Origin: Rhodamnia argentea
Taxonomy: Eukaryota; Streptophyta; Magnoliopsida; Myrtales; Myrtaceae
Direction: 5' to 3'
DNA length: 64,000 nucleotides
Assembly (NCBI RefSeq): GCF_020921035.1
Contig: NC_063158.1
Location: 26,088,178 to 26,152,177 of the forward strand
Within the stretch, counting starts at the first letter, position 1, and the number at the start of each line of letters is the position of its first letter. The notes under the pieces are model-generated. The model saw only the letters and a list, made by a program, of their open reading frames with translations, searched no databases and was not told where the DNA came from. The position numbers and the translations under genes were made by a program. Shown here in pieces: positions 11,142 through 30,013 of the stretch.

Positions 11142-13400
11142 ATGGAACTCCTCGCCGGCGCGGCCTTCGCGGAGGGCGTGGACCCGTTTCCCGAGCCATC
11201 CCCGGCGTTAATCTGCCACCAGGGCTCGAACCCGGCGACCGGAGTTCGCTATCCCGGCGAAGGCGTTCATTACGGCCGCCCGAAGCTGAAGCCGATCAGG
11301 TGCGCCTTCAGGTCGCCGCTGGAGGCCCCGGACGGCGGCGAGGGCCTTCGGGTGCGCGCGGGCGATGATGGGTCTGAGGGTCCGAGCGGAGCTGGAGTTG
11401 CTGACGCGGCGGAAGGGTGTGGGCTCGGGTCCGACCTTCGTGAGGGGAGCGGGGACCCGGGCAGTGCGAAGCGATTCTGGGAGGAGTCCTGGGGGTGAGT
11501 CATTTTGGCTTATCTTGCTGATTTCTCATGTGTTAAAGCTCGCTGATTTGTGGCATAGTAGTCAGTGCTCACTTTTGCTTGTTGGTTATTAGTTGTTAAG
11601 CTCGTGTTAAATCATCGCTTTTTGTTTAACCGAAAAGCACGGGCTCTTGTCGTCGCCCCTGTAATTTTTGTCTTTTTCCCCACCTTTTTCACTTTTAGAT
11701 GCTGCGAGATGCTTCACCTTCGCTTTCACTGTTTCCTCTGTAAAATTTGTGACGAAAGTACAGTCAAGTTAAGGTTTTTCAAGTAGTGCAAGGCATTTTG
11801 ACTTGGGTGAATAGGTATTGGCCTCCTAGGTCGCTTGGGAACGATTGTCACTTGAAAAGTTTTGAGTGAACGATGCTATGGAACAGAGAAACTCGGGTAT
11901 TGTAAGAGTATCCGAATGGTTCTGCGGGAGTATTGGAATGCGTATCGTTTTAACTGGTTGGTTACAGGGTAGGATTTAGTGGATTCCTTCCAATGGAATT
12001 ACGAGGTTGAGATCGAACAATGGTGAGATGCCGTGAAACGAAGCGTGTAGCATCAGAGAGACTAATCTGATATGACACATGCTCATGGGAGAACCGTGAT
12101 CATGATGTTGGGTGGTTCTACTTGATGTGAGCTATGTGCTAATGAGTATGCAAGTGCAGAGACCATGAAGAGAGGCTCTTAATCGACCATTCATGCCCTG
12201 CGATCCTCTGGCCACTCGCTTTCTGCAAATGTGAGATGCGGGTAACTGAGCTTACTAAAAGCTAACTAGTGCCAACGGAGTTAGCGGCCTGGTACGGAAT
12301 GGTATAGGTAGTCATCTTGTGGCCATTGACCTTTTTCCCTTAATTTCCTCCTGCCCCCTTGTATATTTTGGATGCCAGTAGATCAACGTGTTGATTCGTT
12401 ATTTTCTAACTTCCTCCTCCAATAATACATGTGATTCAGCAGTTCATGCCTCTTGAATTGAGAATTGTTGTGTGAAAGAATAATGATAGTCTTGGCTTGA
12501 CATTTTGGCAAATGTAATGATTCTATTGACACGATAGAAATTCATGGACTCCTGCTTTACCCTCGTTGAATCTATATTGATTGTGGCTATCATGTTGGTC
12601 TTTTCTCTGTCCTCAGTTCGTCATCAGATAAGGGCGATGATGCATCGTCAGATGTTCGAGAACTTGATAACCGCAGGAGGAAGAGAACAACAGGGAAGAA
12701 ACTCGAGCTCTTCATGAAGGATATGGTAATGAAACTGATGGCGAGGCAGGAGCAGATGCACCAGGAGTTAGTACAGATGTTAGAGATGAAGGAAAGGGAG
12801 AGAATCAGTAGGGAAGAGGCTTGGCGGCGGCTGGTGATGGAACAAATAAAAAGGAATGAGGAACTAAGGGCGCAAGATACTTCTCGTAGTCTCGCCCTTA
12901 TTTCGTTCATTGAGAAACTCACGGGACATCAAGTCCCTCAACAATTAAATAGCTTGTCTGTTGAGGAAGAAGAAGATGAGAATCAAGGTTCAAAGGACGT
13001 TGAGTTTGATCCGCCAAATTCGGCAAAAAAGTGCAATCCAAACCAGAAACAAAATAATGGGAGGTGGCCCGCGTCTGAAGTACAGGCACTCATTGCTCTC
13101 CGAGCGTCTTTGCAACCTAAGCTTCACACGGGGTTCAAACGCTCCATTTGGGAAGAAATATCACAGAGCATGTCGGCTATGGGATACAAGAGGAGCACAA
13201 ACAAATGCAGGGAGAAATGGGACAACATAAACAAGTACTTCAAGAAGTCGATAGAGAAAGGGAAGAAGCGTCCAGCCTATAGCAAGTCTTGCCCGTATTT
13301 TCATGAACTGGATGTCTTGTACAAGACTGGAGTGATCGATTCAACCAATGCCCTCGACAGCTCGGGCCACAAACAAGAGCTCGAGCCCTGCACTGTCTAA
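11142..13400 (+). CDS. GT-2-like trihelix transcription factor, single DNA-binding domain
   Basis: This is a nuclear DNA-binding protein of the plant trihelix (GT factor) family. I read two exons, 11142-11494 and 12617-13400, with a 1.1-kb GT-AG intron (gtgagt...ctgtcctcag), giving 378 residues. Exon 1 codes a Gly/Pro/Asp-rich N-terminus with no second trihelix domain. Exon 2 starts with a basic patch (RRRKRTTGKK), then a Met/Glu/Lys-rich helical stretch at about residues 151-210 that looks like a coiled coil for dimerisation, an acidic linker (VEEEEDE), and the trihelix at about 266-355 with its conserved spaced aromatics (GRWP..EV.ALI, then SIWEEIS, then KCREKWDNINKYFKK, then CPYFHELD). Architecture and size fit the Arabidopsis At5g47660 type. 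The start is the first ATG after a short leader. A small risk is that exon 1 is read differently in the real transcript. Confidence 0.88.
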
Positions 13401-13648
13401 GGTCTTCACGGCTTCGGCAGCTCGAGCCAAAACAAGACCACGGATCAAAAGCCTTGTTCTTTTGATTGAGGTAGAGAATTGTTCTCTCTTCTGTTTTTGC
13501 ATCGCCGGTCCTGCAAATCCGGGAGCTTGTTGTGCTTCTCTTTTTCTGTAAATGAAACAGATTTTGTCAAGGCGCGATGTTCCGTTGCCTTGAACCGGCT
13601 TTTACAATTTGATGAAGCAGATGACAAAGTGTTTGAAATTCGTCTTTG

Positions 13649-13654
13649 AATAAA
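13649..13654 (+). promoter_or_regulatory. likely poly(A) signal of trihelix gene
   Basis: An AATAAA lies about 250 bases after the trihelix stop codon in otherwise non-coding DNA, a normal distance for a plant 3' untranslated region. Confidence 0.4.
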
Positions 13655-14553
13655 TCGTGAAACTGCGAAGCGATCCATTTTCTGGCATTAATAGTTGCTC
13701 GATACTGATACCTTCGGTTCCTTATTCATGGACAGGAGTATCAGACAGCATTTGCACTTCCAGAAAACTAGAACAAACATTCACTGGCACTAAAGAGAGT
13801 CGGCGTCAAAATGACAACGCTACACGCTTACGCGTGCGTAATAGAAATCAAAGGGTCGAGTCCATTCGATTTTCGTCTTTTCCTCTTCATGTCGTTGGTA
13901 TACTTGCTACTAAACCAGTACAACTCTTCATCCCTCGTGACTTGGAGCGAAAAGGCAGCTTCCTATTAGCGTAGCATAATAACTAAATTTCGCACACATT
14001 ATCTTCCCCTTATGCATAACTTGTAACTTTGGATTCAGTTTTTGACCCATTAGTGCTTGTGACCATTCTGCTCCAAATTCCCCTCAAACGCTGTAGAAAC
14101 TAACGGGACTTTCGATTCTCGACAAACATGCTAATTGTCATCGACATTTTCAAGTAAACTCAGCAAGATCGCGAGTTGGGTTGTCATGCCGACCTCGTTT
14201 TCTTTTAACGCCACTCAGACAACTGAATGTAGGCTAGGCTGTTCTGGAAACAATGGCCATGGCAAAATCATCTGCATCAGTTTGCAGGCACGGAAAAAAC
14301 GATAAATATAACAGCAGAATCGCATCTTGGGTTCTTAAAACATCGATACGACCTGTTTAAAACGAGCAAACTCACCATTCATCCATGCACTAACAGCATG
14401 AGCAACGACAAATTGGTAAACTTGATTGAACAACACAGAAATATGTGTTCTTACACACCAGAAAGACCGGCAGTGTACGTTCACAAACAAAATGAGTGCG
14501 AGAGAGAGGGAGGGGATAAGGAAACGAAACAGACAAGTCTAAACCCTATAAAC

Positions 14554-14691
14554 TTATTTGGAGGCTAAACCGAGGAAGATGAAAACCGCGACGAGGACCA
14601 CGGGGAAAAGCAGGAGGGACAAGCCCGGGGGCTGAACTGGACCCATCACCAATGGGGCCAACAAGAGCACCGCGGCCACCACCACGATCAT
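14554..14691 (-). CDS. possible small two-helix membrane protein, start unclear
   Basis: The minus-strand frame ending at TAA 14554-14556 is strongly hydrophobic and well organised: a first helix (LILMIVVVAAVLLLAPLVM), a proline turn (GPVQPPG), a second helix (LSLLLFPVVLVAVFIFLGL) and a short ASK tail. From the first in-frame ATG (14691) it would be 45 residues. The frame is open further upstream (…WKKSAGGEAV) until a TAG near 14750, but has no ATG there. A good ATG at 14731 (MEEE) is one frame off. Either the true start lies in an unseen upstream exon, or a one-base shift separates MEEE from the membrane part and the gene is broken. I do not know the family and assign no function. Confidence 0.35.
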   Translation of the reverse strand: MIVVVAAVLLLAPLVMGPVQPPGLSLLLFPVVLVAVFIFLGLASK

Positions 14692-15884
14692 CAATATCAG
14701 AACCGCTTCCCCACCCGCACTCTTCTTCCATCTTCGAAACCCTCTTCGCTATGATCCTCGATTACAGATAACAATGTCGTGAACGTCAGTCTGTTGCGGA
14801 AAGGATGGCACCAGTTTGCATATACAACGTTGGAATGGTGAGTCCGTGTATATAACGAGAGAGAAAGAGAGGGGGCATCACAGGAACTGATGAAGCGATG
14901 CAATGGTTGGCGAGAGTGAGGCATCGCTTCGGGGATTATCAGGAACTGATGAAGCAAACGCAACGATTGGAGACAGTGCAGGGATTCAAGTGCGTCGCAT
15001 TGCATGGCCCATGATTTTAAAACTACAAATACTACTGTTCATGACATTATACAATTTGATCTTAATCTGATCAAACAATTTCGGACAAAGACATGAACGA
15101 GGATTCGATTATTCCTTCGTTTGGTTCGTAGATGAATCGAGCCTAGACATTATTAAGGGGAGCCGAATAATAGCTTTCCCATGCAACCGGGTATAGCTTC
15201 AAATCCACACGTTCCAGTAATATTCTTACATTCTCATTAGATAATTAAATTCAAAAAATTTAATATAAAACAAAAAAAAAATATTACATACAAAATATTT
15301 CAAGTATTCCATTTATGCAATGTTATTCAGTTATTAATCCACATTATCGAATTAGACTCTATGAGATCATGAAATCTAAAAATATTAACTACTTGATTGA
15401 CAATGTAAGTTCAGCATAACTTTATTCTGGAACTTGACTTATTAATAAACAGTTTAACAATAAAAATCCTTCGTTGAATAATTTGAAATATTTATTCAAG
15501 TCCTAGTAATTTTGTTCTCGGTAGTTATATATAGATACACACACTCAAATTTAATTATCGTTACGTAAAAGGGCCAGTATTGTTAAGAATTGTTAGTTTA
15601 AATAATCTTTTATGACTGCTCAATATGTATCTAAAAAGAGTTTTGCAACTATAAAAATATTTCGTTCCGATAGAATTGGGATAATTCAATAAACGAAATT
15701 AAATTCCACATCGCAAACTTTAGTAAAAACTCTCAATTAGTCAATTTTCGGATCCGTGCAACGTACAGATAATGAAATAATAATGATATTCCTAAAGCCT
15801 TCCCATGATATAGCAGTCAATAGCTTCCTTTCTCGAAAATATCACAAAATTGCACTTTGCTTCTCACGGGCTGCAAAACTTGGG

Positions 15885-16546
15885 GATGGTTGAGTTCTAA
15901 ATTTTTTCTCAATTTTAGCCAAAAATGACTGAAGTGACTATTGGCTGTCAATCACGGTCTATGCTGAAGTAAATATTTTTTTATTTTTTATTTTCCTTTT
16001 TTTGTGTTTTTTTCCAAGTTAGTGAGGGTCACCGTGACCCTACTTCTTTATGGGCGACGCGGCCCTTGCCCGGATCTACCCATGGCCAAGCGAGGTCGCG
16101 AGGGCCTTCGTGACCCCACTAGCCAGGGGCAAGGCTGCCTTACCCAAGTCTAGTGAGGGTCTTCACGCTCTCATCCACGATTATGGCCTAGCCCAAGTCC
16201 TTTGTGACTGCGGGCGAGGTGGCCTTCACCTAATGGGTAAGGCCTTTGCTGCTGACTAGGGTCTTCGGTGACCCTTGTAGGCCAAAAAATAAATAAATAA
16301 ATAAATAAAAATGCAAAGAAAAAAAGAAACATATAAATATAAAATTAAAAAAATATTATTAGAAATTATCCACGTCAATGCCGACGTCAACTTGAGTGAT
16401 TTTCAGCCAAAATTGATTAAATGGATTCAATTGAAAAAAATGTGAAATGACTTAGGGCTCAATTGTCAAAATTAAAAGGTTTAAGACTAAATTAATCAAA
16501 AGTGCAATAGGCTTAAGACTTTTTGGATAGTTTTCCCAAATTTAAG
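15885..16546. mobile_element. non-autonomous TIR (MULE-like) element with GC-rich core
   Basis: The right end shows the family hallmark: a 'gccaaaattgattaaatgga' sub-terminal block, 'ctcaattgtcaaaatt', 'gtgcaataggcttaagac', then 'ggatagttttccc'. The middle (16020-16260) is GC-rich with 'ggccaagcgaggtcgcgagggcc', matching the core of 41062-41677 (gccaagcgagggt...cgcgacgcccttgcc). The left end is degraded. No transposase frame is present. Confidence 0.55.
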
Positions 16547-16667
16547 GACATCTTTTACAATTGTATAACATAGAAATATGATCTATTTTTGGGTCAACTT
16601 GAACGAAGTTGGTAACACGTGACATCGATACTTTGTTGAAAATTCACAAGAATTATTGTTCGGATTT

Positions 16668-17001
16668 GGGGAATTTGTCCGAAAAGCCTTAAACCTATTG
16701 TACGGCAATAAATTCAATCGTAAACTTTTTAACTTTTTCAGTTTAGTTTTTAATATTTTTACAATTTGTTAATTAAGTCCTTCCAATAAATTTATGTCTT
16801 AAATCGCTAATGTGGACACAAGCTGACCTAAGTGGCACGCTTGCCGATGTCGGCGATTTCCAATCGAAATTAGCGGGAATGGCTATATTGGTAAATCGTC
16901 AAATTTTTTTAGACTATTCTGGTAAAACCGAAGAGTTTAGTATTGAAGTGGCTGTTGCGAAATAAGTTTAAGGTTTTTTTTTTTTTTGAATAATTGTCCC
17001 C
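16668..17001. mobile_element. short TIR MITE of the same family
   Basis: The left end reads GGGAATTTGTCCGAAAAGCCTTAAACC and the right end, reverse complemented, reads GGGGACAATTATTC, a run of A, then CCTTAAACTTATT. The two sub-terminal halves flank a centre with 'gtggacacaagctgacc...gccgatgtcggcg', also shared with 38155-38992. It is about 330 bases long, an internally deleted form. Confidence 0.55.
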
Positions 17002-18221
17002 TCCTCTGATTCATTTATGAATCAAAAGTGGCGAGTGAACCCGTGCATTTTTGAGTTCATAAAATTATTATGATTGCTTCTGTCAACGATATATATCATC
17101 GGGAGGTGGTCTTTACAATACATTTTCAATTGAAATGGGATTTTCAATTTGTGGGAGTGGGGGGAAAAAGAAAGAAATAAGAACGTAGAGGACGATGTCT
17201 AAACAATGTTGAATGCACGGCAAAATCCTATCTTCCCCAAAGCTTTTGACACGACGACGTTGACGACAAGCCGGTGCGATGTTCATTGATCACTTTGAGA
17301 TTGGGGTTTACTCGCTATTCTCTGACTCGTTCAAACTTGCAATTGACACCGCAATTAAATTCTGATTTTATCTTAAGTTTTCAATTACAAAGACTGATGC
17401 CAATTAGTTAGACGGATAAAGACAAGAAAAGAAAAAAGCTTATGATAAAAATGTCTATAATTCATATGATTTTATCTCCTGCTACGAGGTAATCACTAAA
17501 TTTTGATTGCATTTGTCCTAAATATAAGTTTTGTTAAGCGAATAAGAACGTGTATAAAGTGCTCCAATTGTAGAATAACTAATAGATGGAAAAATTACTA
17601 AAAAATTCCAAAACTTATAATAATTTTATCAATTGAGTTTTTTTTTTTTGGTTAATTGAGTCCCAAACATTCTACATTTATATCAATTCGATCCTCCCGA
17701 TAGGTTGATGCTGATGGGCGATGTGAATAATTTTTTAATAATATTTTAAGTTTTGACTTTTTAATATCTCTCTCTCTTTTTTGTTATTTTTCGAGATGAA
17801 AATGTAGTTTCGGATATGTTTTATCTTTTTGGCTTTTTATTTATGTTTGATTTTATAGCATTTGGAATTCATTTGGTTTAATAATGAATACTCTAGTATA
17901 TTGTAAATTAAGTTTATGTATCGATTTTAGTAAATTCGTGATATCCATTATCCATCCAGCATTCCAGAAGGAGGTTGGACGTATTGGAGAAAAATAGAAT
18001 TGAAGGAAGGAATGAAGTGATATCAACTTTGACTGTGTCGGGAGATTAGATCCTGAGACTTAAGATGTTACTGGTCTGGTCCAACCCCAATCATCGCAGT
18101 GGGTGACTGGGTGGTGACCCAGCTCAGCTCGGGTCACATCTTCCCTCTTTTAATGGAGCATGAACGAGGGACGCGAGGCGAGACCTGGTCCGCCACCAAA
18201 CTCTCTCTTATTCTACATTAG

Positions 18222-18224
18222 CTG

Positions 18225-18253
<29 letters not shown>
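18222..18253 (+). repeat. (CT)n tract in C2-gene leader
   Basis: A pure CT run just ahead of the putative first, untranslated exon of the C2-domain gene. Confidence 0.8.
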
Positions 18254-18256
<3 letters not shown>

Positions 18257-19126
18257 CCCCCTGCAACCGGGAACTGAATCTTCCTCGCTGCAAGATCGTC
18301 GTTTGGGTAAGTTTTTAGAGTCATATTGCTTGTTTGTTGGGTCTCAGAAAGTTCATCTTTTGCTGATGAGCGGTTCTATCCGCTGTTTAATCTTTGTTTA
18401 TTTGCTTTTCTTTGAAGTTTTGGGTTGAACCCAGTTGTTCCTGGTGGCAGAATTGGCTCTTTTCCTATAAAAAATCTGGTCTTGTCTGTAGCTGAAGCGG
18501 CATTGGATGCTTCCTTCGAAGCTCCCTTTCCGTTTTACTCTTTCGGAAAGATTCTTCTTTTGTTTTTGGGGCCTGAAACAGCATAATCCTTCAAGGAAAT
18601 TGAAGCTATGGTTGTCGCCACACACATTTAGATATGATAATAAAGAAAGTTTGCTTTACCTTGGATGTTATTCTATACTCAGCCTCCCCGGTCATAAAGT
18701 TTTGCCTTTCCTAATGGGAAAAAAATAAAGCTATCCGGCATGTGGTGGTGGATGATGACTGTATCAATCGGTTTAACAACACTTTACGCGTTATTGTGCT
18801 TGTTCTTGGCTTCTGGTTTTCTAAAAGGATGCACTCAAATGCACCTCAATTATAGCTCCTGCTGCTTTGCATACTCATTTATGGTTCTAGAATCCTATGT
18901 AGATTTCTCTGAACATTGTTCATCAGTCAAAATGCTTACTTTCTTTCAGGAACTCCGGAGGTGGTGTTTGATCTGGTAAATTTCTTGTTTCATTTTTCTG
19001 CAAATTCTTGTGTGGCGATATGATTTAAGCATTATTATGTAAGGGAAATTTCCTTCCATTTTGTTTTTCTATTGCAACCCTTTTTTAAGTTCTGCCTCTG
19101 CAGAAATTCTGTCTGTGAAATCAAAG
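18254..19126 (+). other. 5' leader with intron of C2-domain gene
   Basis: A non-coding first exon appears to end at 18306 before a strong donor (gtaagt) and the leader resumes at 19104 after an acceptor (ctgcctctgcag), 23 bases before the start codon. The inferred leader intron is 797 bases. Short open frames inside it are not supported as genes. Confidence 0.55.
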
Positions 19127-20591
19127 ATGGGAGAGCCATTGGGACTGTTAAAAGTGACCGTCGTGAGAGGGAAAGGGCTGGTGATCAGGGACTTCAAGAG
19201 CAGCGATCCTTATGTTGTTGTCAAGTTGGGCAACCAGGTGAATGCTCGGTCTCTTGTTTGACCAATTTGTGTACCAAGTGTCTCTGCTTCTCGAGTTCAT
19301 ATTCAATTGGTTTTCGATGATCTGGTGCTATGGATCTATTTTTAATGTGTGCCGAGGTACTAATAGTATGAAAACTAATGAACTGATGCTGTTGTTTTGG
19401 CTGTCACACAGTGTAAGACATATTGAAGCGCTTTGCTTGTCAATAATTCATTAGTGTGAATGCCTCTTCCTTGAGACTTTGGGTCCATTTCCATAGTTTA
19501 TACATTCAATTTTTCACTTCGGTGAAAATTTGGCGCTTACGACTGTCATCATTTAGCAGACTGCAAGGACTAGAGTTATAAACAGCTGCCTGAATCCTGT
19601 TTGGAATGAGGAGCTAAGTTTTTCCCTTGCAGAACCTGTGGGAATGCTGAACTTGGTAACTCTCTCTCTCTCTCTCTGGGGGCGCGCGCGCGCGTGCAAG
19701 TGCATTTGTCATTATGCATGCTAAAGTTATGTTCGAGGTTTTGGAGCATAAAATGTTTAACCTGCTATTCATCAATCTATTACAAAGTGGCAGTTATACT
19801 TTATTAGTCGAAGTGCAGATTGGTCGAATCTGTTTAATAGTGTGGGGATTGTAATTAGTCTTGTAAAGCCAAAATCAGCTCTTTTTAGGCGCTTCTTCAT
19901 GCTTCCCTGTTCCATGTCTTCTGGTTGGGGTTCTCATACTCATGATTTCACTGTTCATCAAGCCTCCCGCATCCTAGCCAGTTAATGTGGTCAATTGCTT
20001 TATAAACCTGTGAGAGTATGACATCTCGGGAAACCTAACAGAAGTGCACATTTACTGGTTCAAGTCTCAGAGAGAATGTTTCTTTTATCTTAAACAAGTT
20101 GTTAAATCTCATTGTCCTCTTCCTTTTTCCACCTCACATGTTGTTCTTGTTCTGGAAACTTTTCAGAATTTGAACATGGTGGTCTGTGCGTTATATTTAT
20201 GAACTTCACATGTCATCAATGAAGTAACTAAAGGCCATTGATGATTGTGCACTTGCTGGCATATAACGACATATAATTCAATCACTTGCTGCAGGAAGTC
20301 TTTGACAGAGACCGTTTCAAGGCGGATGACAAAATGGGACATGCCCACATAAGCCTTCAACCTATAGTCTCTGCTGCTAGACTGAGACAGATCCTAAAGG
20401 TTTCCTCCGGTGAGACGACACTGAGAAAGGTCGTCCCGGATGGGGACAACTGCCTCGTCAGGGAAAGCTCCATCGCCTGCATAGATGGTGAGGTCATGCA
20501 GGACGTGTGGTTGAGGCTCAGCGATGTCGAGTCCGGGGAGATTCAGTTGAAGATCAAGTTCATAGATAATTCTTTCCCGGGCACTAGATAG
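19127..20591 (+). CDS. small C2-domain CAR-type calcium/lipid-binding protein
   Basis: The protein is a single C2 domain of the plant CAR (C2-domain ABA-related) type. CAR proteins bind Ca2+ and acidic phospholipids and bring PYR/PYL abscisic-acid receptors to the plasma membrane. Three coding exons, 19127-19237, 19560-19655 and 20295-20591, give 167 residues. Residues 1-37 hold strand MGEPLGLLKVTVVRGK and the first Ca2+ loop (RDFKSSDPYV, Asp22 and Asp27). Exon 2 codes TARTRVINSCLNPVWNEEL. Exon 3 starts with the second Ca2+ loop (VFDRDRFKADDKMG, Asp73, Asp75, Asp80/81), followed by the extra segment typical of CARs (GETTLRKVVPDGDN...). Length matches the family (about 165-185). It is closest in my memory to At5g47710. 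All junctions are GT-AG and in frame. Confidence 0.93.
19661..19697 (+). repeat. CT run joined to alternating GC tract
   Basis: Inside the second coding intron of the C2 gene, just after the donor, a (CT)n run is followed by GGGGGCGCGCGCGCGCGTGC. Alternating purine-pyrimidine DNA of this kind can adopt Z-form; whether it does so here is unknown. Confidence 0.75.
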
Positions 20592-21328
20592 TTAAGAGTC
20601 AAAAAGTCGAGGTTAGCTGAAGTGTTGTTGCTAACAGCGTTCATATCCTGATCAAGTTTAGATTTTTCGACTAGTTTAGGTTCCAAAAGGCGGTTAAACC
20701 ACCAACTCAAGAATAACTACTTTGTTGGTGCTTATGAAAATTAGTGTGTATGGAGTAGGGATGAAGCAGAAATATTTTTCAATGTAGTGTGATCTGTTCT
20801 TACTCTTTCATTTTGTGCCAGAAGGTTGGTATTAAAAAGTAGCGTTGGCCTTTGTTACTTACTTGTGTGTGCCTACTTTGTCTGTCCACAGTACCAATTT
20901 TTTTGACTTGCTCCTGCAAATGAGATTGGATAATTGCATTCGATCTCATCATCAGATTGACAAACTGTGATCTTGTGTCCTCGGAATTTGATCTGAACAG
21001 ACCGGTCGGTTTGTTCGAACATGCTAAAAATTTCGTAATCCAAGGTAAGATGTTAAATCCAAGTTGAGAGATTATAAGATCATCGTCCATTCAACCGTTA
21101 TCAAGCATACAAAATTATAACATCTTCATGGATGGTTTCGGGACAACATTGGTTCCGAGACAAAATCATTAGCTTAAGAGCAAGAAAGAAAAATTCATAC
21201 TTGCATACTAAATAGGATGATTTGTAAGATTTTCCAAAGTTCCATGAATTTTCCTTTTTGTTCTTTTGGGCCGTAGATGATAGTCAAAAAAAAAAAAAAT
21301 TGCTCAAAAAATGGCTAGTAAAATGGCC

Positions 21329-21335
21329 TATAAAA
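21329..21335 (+). promoter_or_regulatory. TATA box of ALKBH2-like gene
   Basis: TATAAAA lies 60 bases before the start codon of the ALKBH2-like gene, which implies a very short leader. Confidence 0.55.
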
Positions 21336-21394
21336 GCAACCTCCTTTGGCGCTGAATTGGCTTTTCGGTTCTTCTTCGATCCTTTCAAAAATAG

Positions 21395-23573
<2,179 letters not shown>

Positions 23574-23731
23574 TTGATGTAATTGCACAAACAAAGAAAC
23601 AGGAGGAGACCAGCATTGTTTTTCTTGTACCCATCTACCAGTCTGTATTGTGGAGATGCTACTTGTAGTTTGCTCTCTTTTGTAACAGATTGGATTGCAC
23701 TAATCCTCTGTTTAAGTACTTATGTTTCTTA

Positions 23732-23771
23732 GTAAGCGTCAAGAAGCTAATGTAAGCGTCAAGAAGCTAAT
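23732..23771 (+). repeat. perfect 20-bp tandem duplication
   Basis: Two identical 20-base copies (gtaagcgtcaagaagctaat) lie head to tail in the likely 3' untranslated region of the ALKBH2-like gene. Confidence 0.9.
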
Positions 23772-24460
23772 GTTATCCTTTTCCTTTGGTGTTCCCATCA
23801 GCATTTCTAGCCCTGTGCTGCTTTGTTTGTGCTGAAGTCATCATTCTATCCAACGTGGAAGATATCAAAACATGTTTCCAGACCTGGACATGACCTGGTC
23901 AGTTGTCCGTGGATAAACATGAATTGTACGCTAACTGATAATTTTCAAGTAGAATTTGGAATTATGAGTTGTTTTATATTAATCTTATCATACATTCAAT
24001 GTAATCTGATAACTATATTTTAAACTTAATAGTTATTTGCAGCTGTTCATTCTCAGCTATGACTTCATAACTTTATAATATCAACCATGATGTCTTTAAC
24101 GGAGAAAATATTAGGTGCTTCTAGAGCGCCACGTCATCTTTGAGCCAGACCGTACACCTAATGTTTTCTCATTATTGTACAAAGGGAAAAGATACGCGAA
24201 GGGTTCTTTCTGCTTAAAGAATTCAATTAAAAAGGCCTGTACACATCCCAAGGTGATATGGGCATGAAGACGAACCCACCTACAAACACATATTGATCCA
24301 CCACGTGCTGCTGTAGAAGGTCCTGAATTCCTGCTCCGCTTCTTCGAACTTCGTAATTCTCTCTCGCCGTTCGTAGTTTAGTACAATTCTTGTATTTTTA
24401 CCCTCAACGTTTCTGGGTATGTCGCAGTTCTGTTGAGAAGAAGATAGCTGGGACGCAGCG

Positions 24461-28669
<4,209 letters not shown>

Positions 28670-29324
28670 GCCTTTCACTGCTTTGCTAAGGAATATCCTT
28701 ACTTCGGTTAATTTGGAGAAACTGGTTGTCCTGTTACAACCTCCTAATATATTGTGAATTTGCTCAATTCTAGCGCAGAAGATAGAGGATTTCCCTCAGC
28801 TGCTTCAATTAGTAATAGCATTTTGTAGTTTGGGTCCTGGGAGATACTAGGACACACATGCCTTGCACTTCTGCTTCTTTCGCTGTTGCCTCTAATCGTC
28901 ACTTAAATGTGTCCACTGCACGCAAGATGCTAGAAAATTTGAGCTACTTGGTGGACTGGAAAACACCCTTCCTTCCAAGAACATGTAATGAAGTTACTCT
29001 GTGTGGGCGCCATAGATGGTCGGCATCGGAGAAATGCAAATAGATGGTTTTCCCTTAAAGAATGTAAAAGTGTTGCATCTAATCGCCGAGTCATTTGAAC
29101 ACTGGTCAATAACGAGACGCAAGGAAATATTTTGTGCTGTGCTTCTAAAGATCGATGCGTCTTTGGAGAGAGCATTTCATTTCAAGTTTAGACACATTTT
29201 GTGCTTAGACCCCAGAAGCACACCATTTGTGACCTGCTGCTGTGATGCAACCATGGAATCTGAACTTACTACGAGCTTTTTGTCTTGCAGGTCACCTCTA
29301 CTGGTCCGCCGTTCTTCCCTGTAG
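28670..29324 (+). other. possible alternative last intron and exon of thiolase gene
   Basis: The stop codon of the main form is part of a donor (CTCAT|gtaagc, cut after 28665). A good acceptor (tgtcttgcag) ends at 29290. Joining them keeps the frame and adds SPLLVRRSSL before a TAG at 29322-29324, giving 413 residues. SSL at the end with two arginines before it resembles a plant type-1 peroxisome signal. As I recall, an Arabidopsis AACT1 splice form also ends in a PTS1-like tripeptide. The splice is inferred from sequence only. Confidence 0.5.
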
Positions 29325-30013
29325 TGGCTGTTCTTTTCACAAAATAACAAGATAAAACAAGAACGTATTCATTGGTGCATCATAATCTTCGTTGGCAAGG
29401 AAATGTATAATCGTAAGATCTTGAGAAATGTCTGAAATGTTCTTTCTTCGTTCCTTGTCTAAATTGTTATATGTTCTTCGCCCTCGTCTGTAACTCTCCA
29501 TAAAACATAATGCACATAATTAAGTGCTTAGCAGATATAACAGAATATTTTTACTGATGGAAATGGACACACACCTGATGCATACATTATGAACAACGAA
29601 ACCGAAGGCATTGACTAGCTAGAGTACTTAAGAAAAACATTTGCAACATCCGACACGAAAATCATATCGGGTAAAGAACATTTCCTTCAAAATGTGAGAG
29701 CCACCAAGAGGATCCCTTCGTGGTAATGATGCTAACTTGCATATAGAAATGAATATTACAACATGCCAGGTCATACATCTGATAGGAACATGGCTTTAGG
29801 CTATTCAGTCTGCTAAGGTGCATCCGGCTTGATTGGATTACCTCGAGAAGATAACATAGATATTAGGATGAGCCACATGTATCGTGCCGTTATGTCATGC
29901 AACCGGAAATGGCCCACGCATCATCGCTCATGTAATTGAATCAAGGAAATGATCAGCTCTTGTTAGATTCGTTGCTGCACATGTTCGTCCAAAGCATTTT
30001 GATCCCGACAGCT
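29325..30013. other. shared 3' region between converging genes
   Basis: The 3' ends of the thiolase gene (+) and the SEC14-like gene (-) face each other across about 690 bases. The sequence is AT-rich and non-coding and presumably holds both 3' untranslated regions. Confidence 0.6.

Larger units (their letters stand above)
15050..18180. other. intergenic with TIR transposon remains
   Basis: The DNA is AT-rich. It contains two relatives of the 41062-41677 element (15885-16546 and 16668-17001, listed separately) and a third, weaker one around 17590-17760. Nothing gene-like is seen until the C2 gene leader. Confidence 0.45.
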
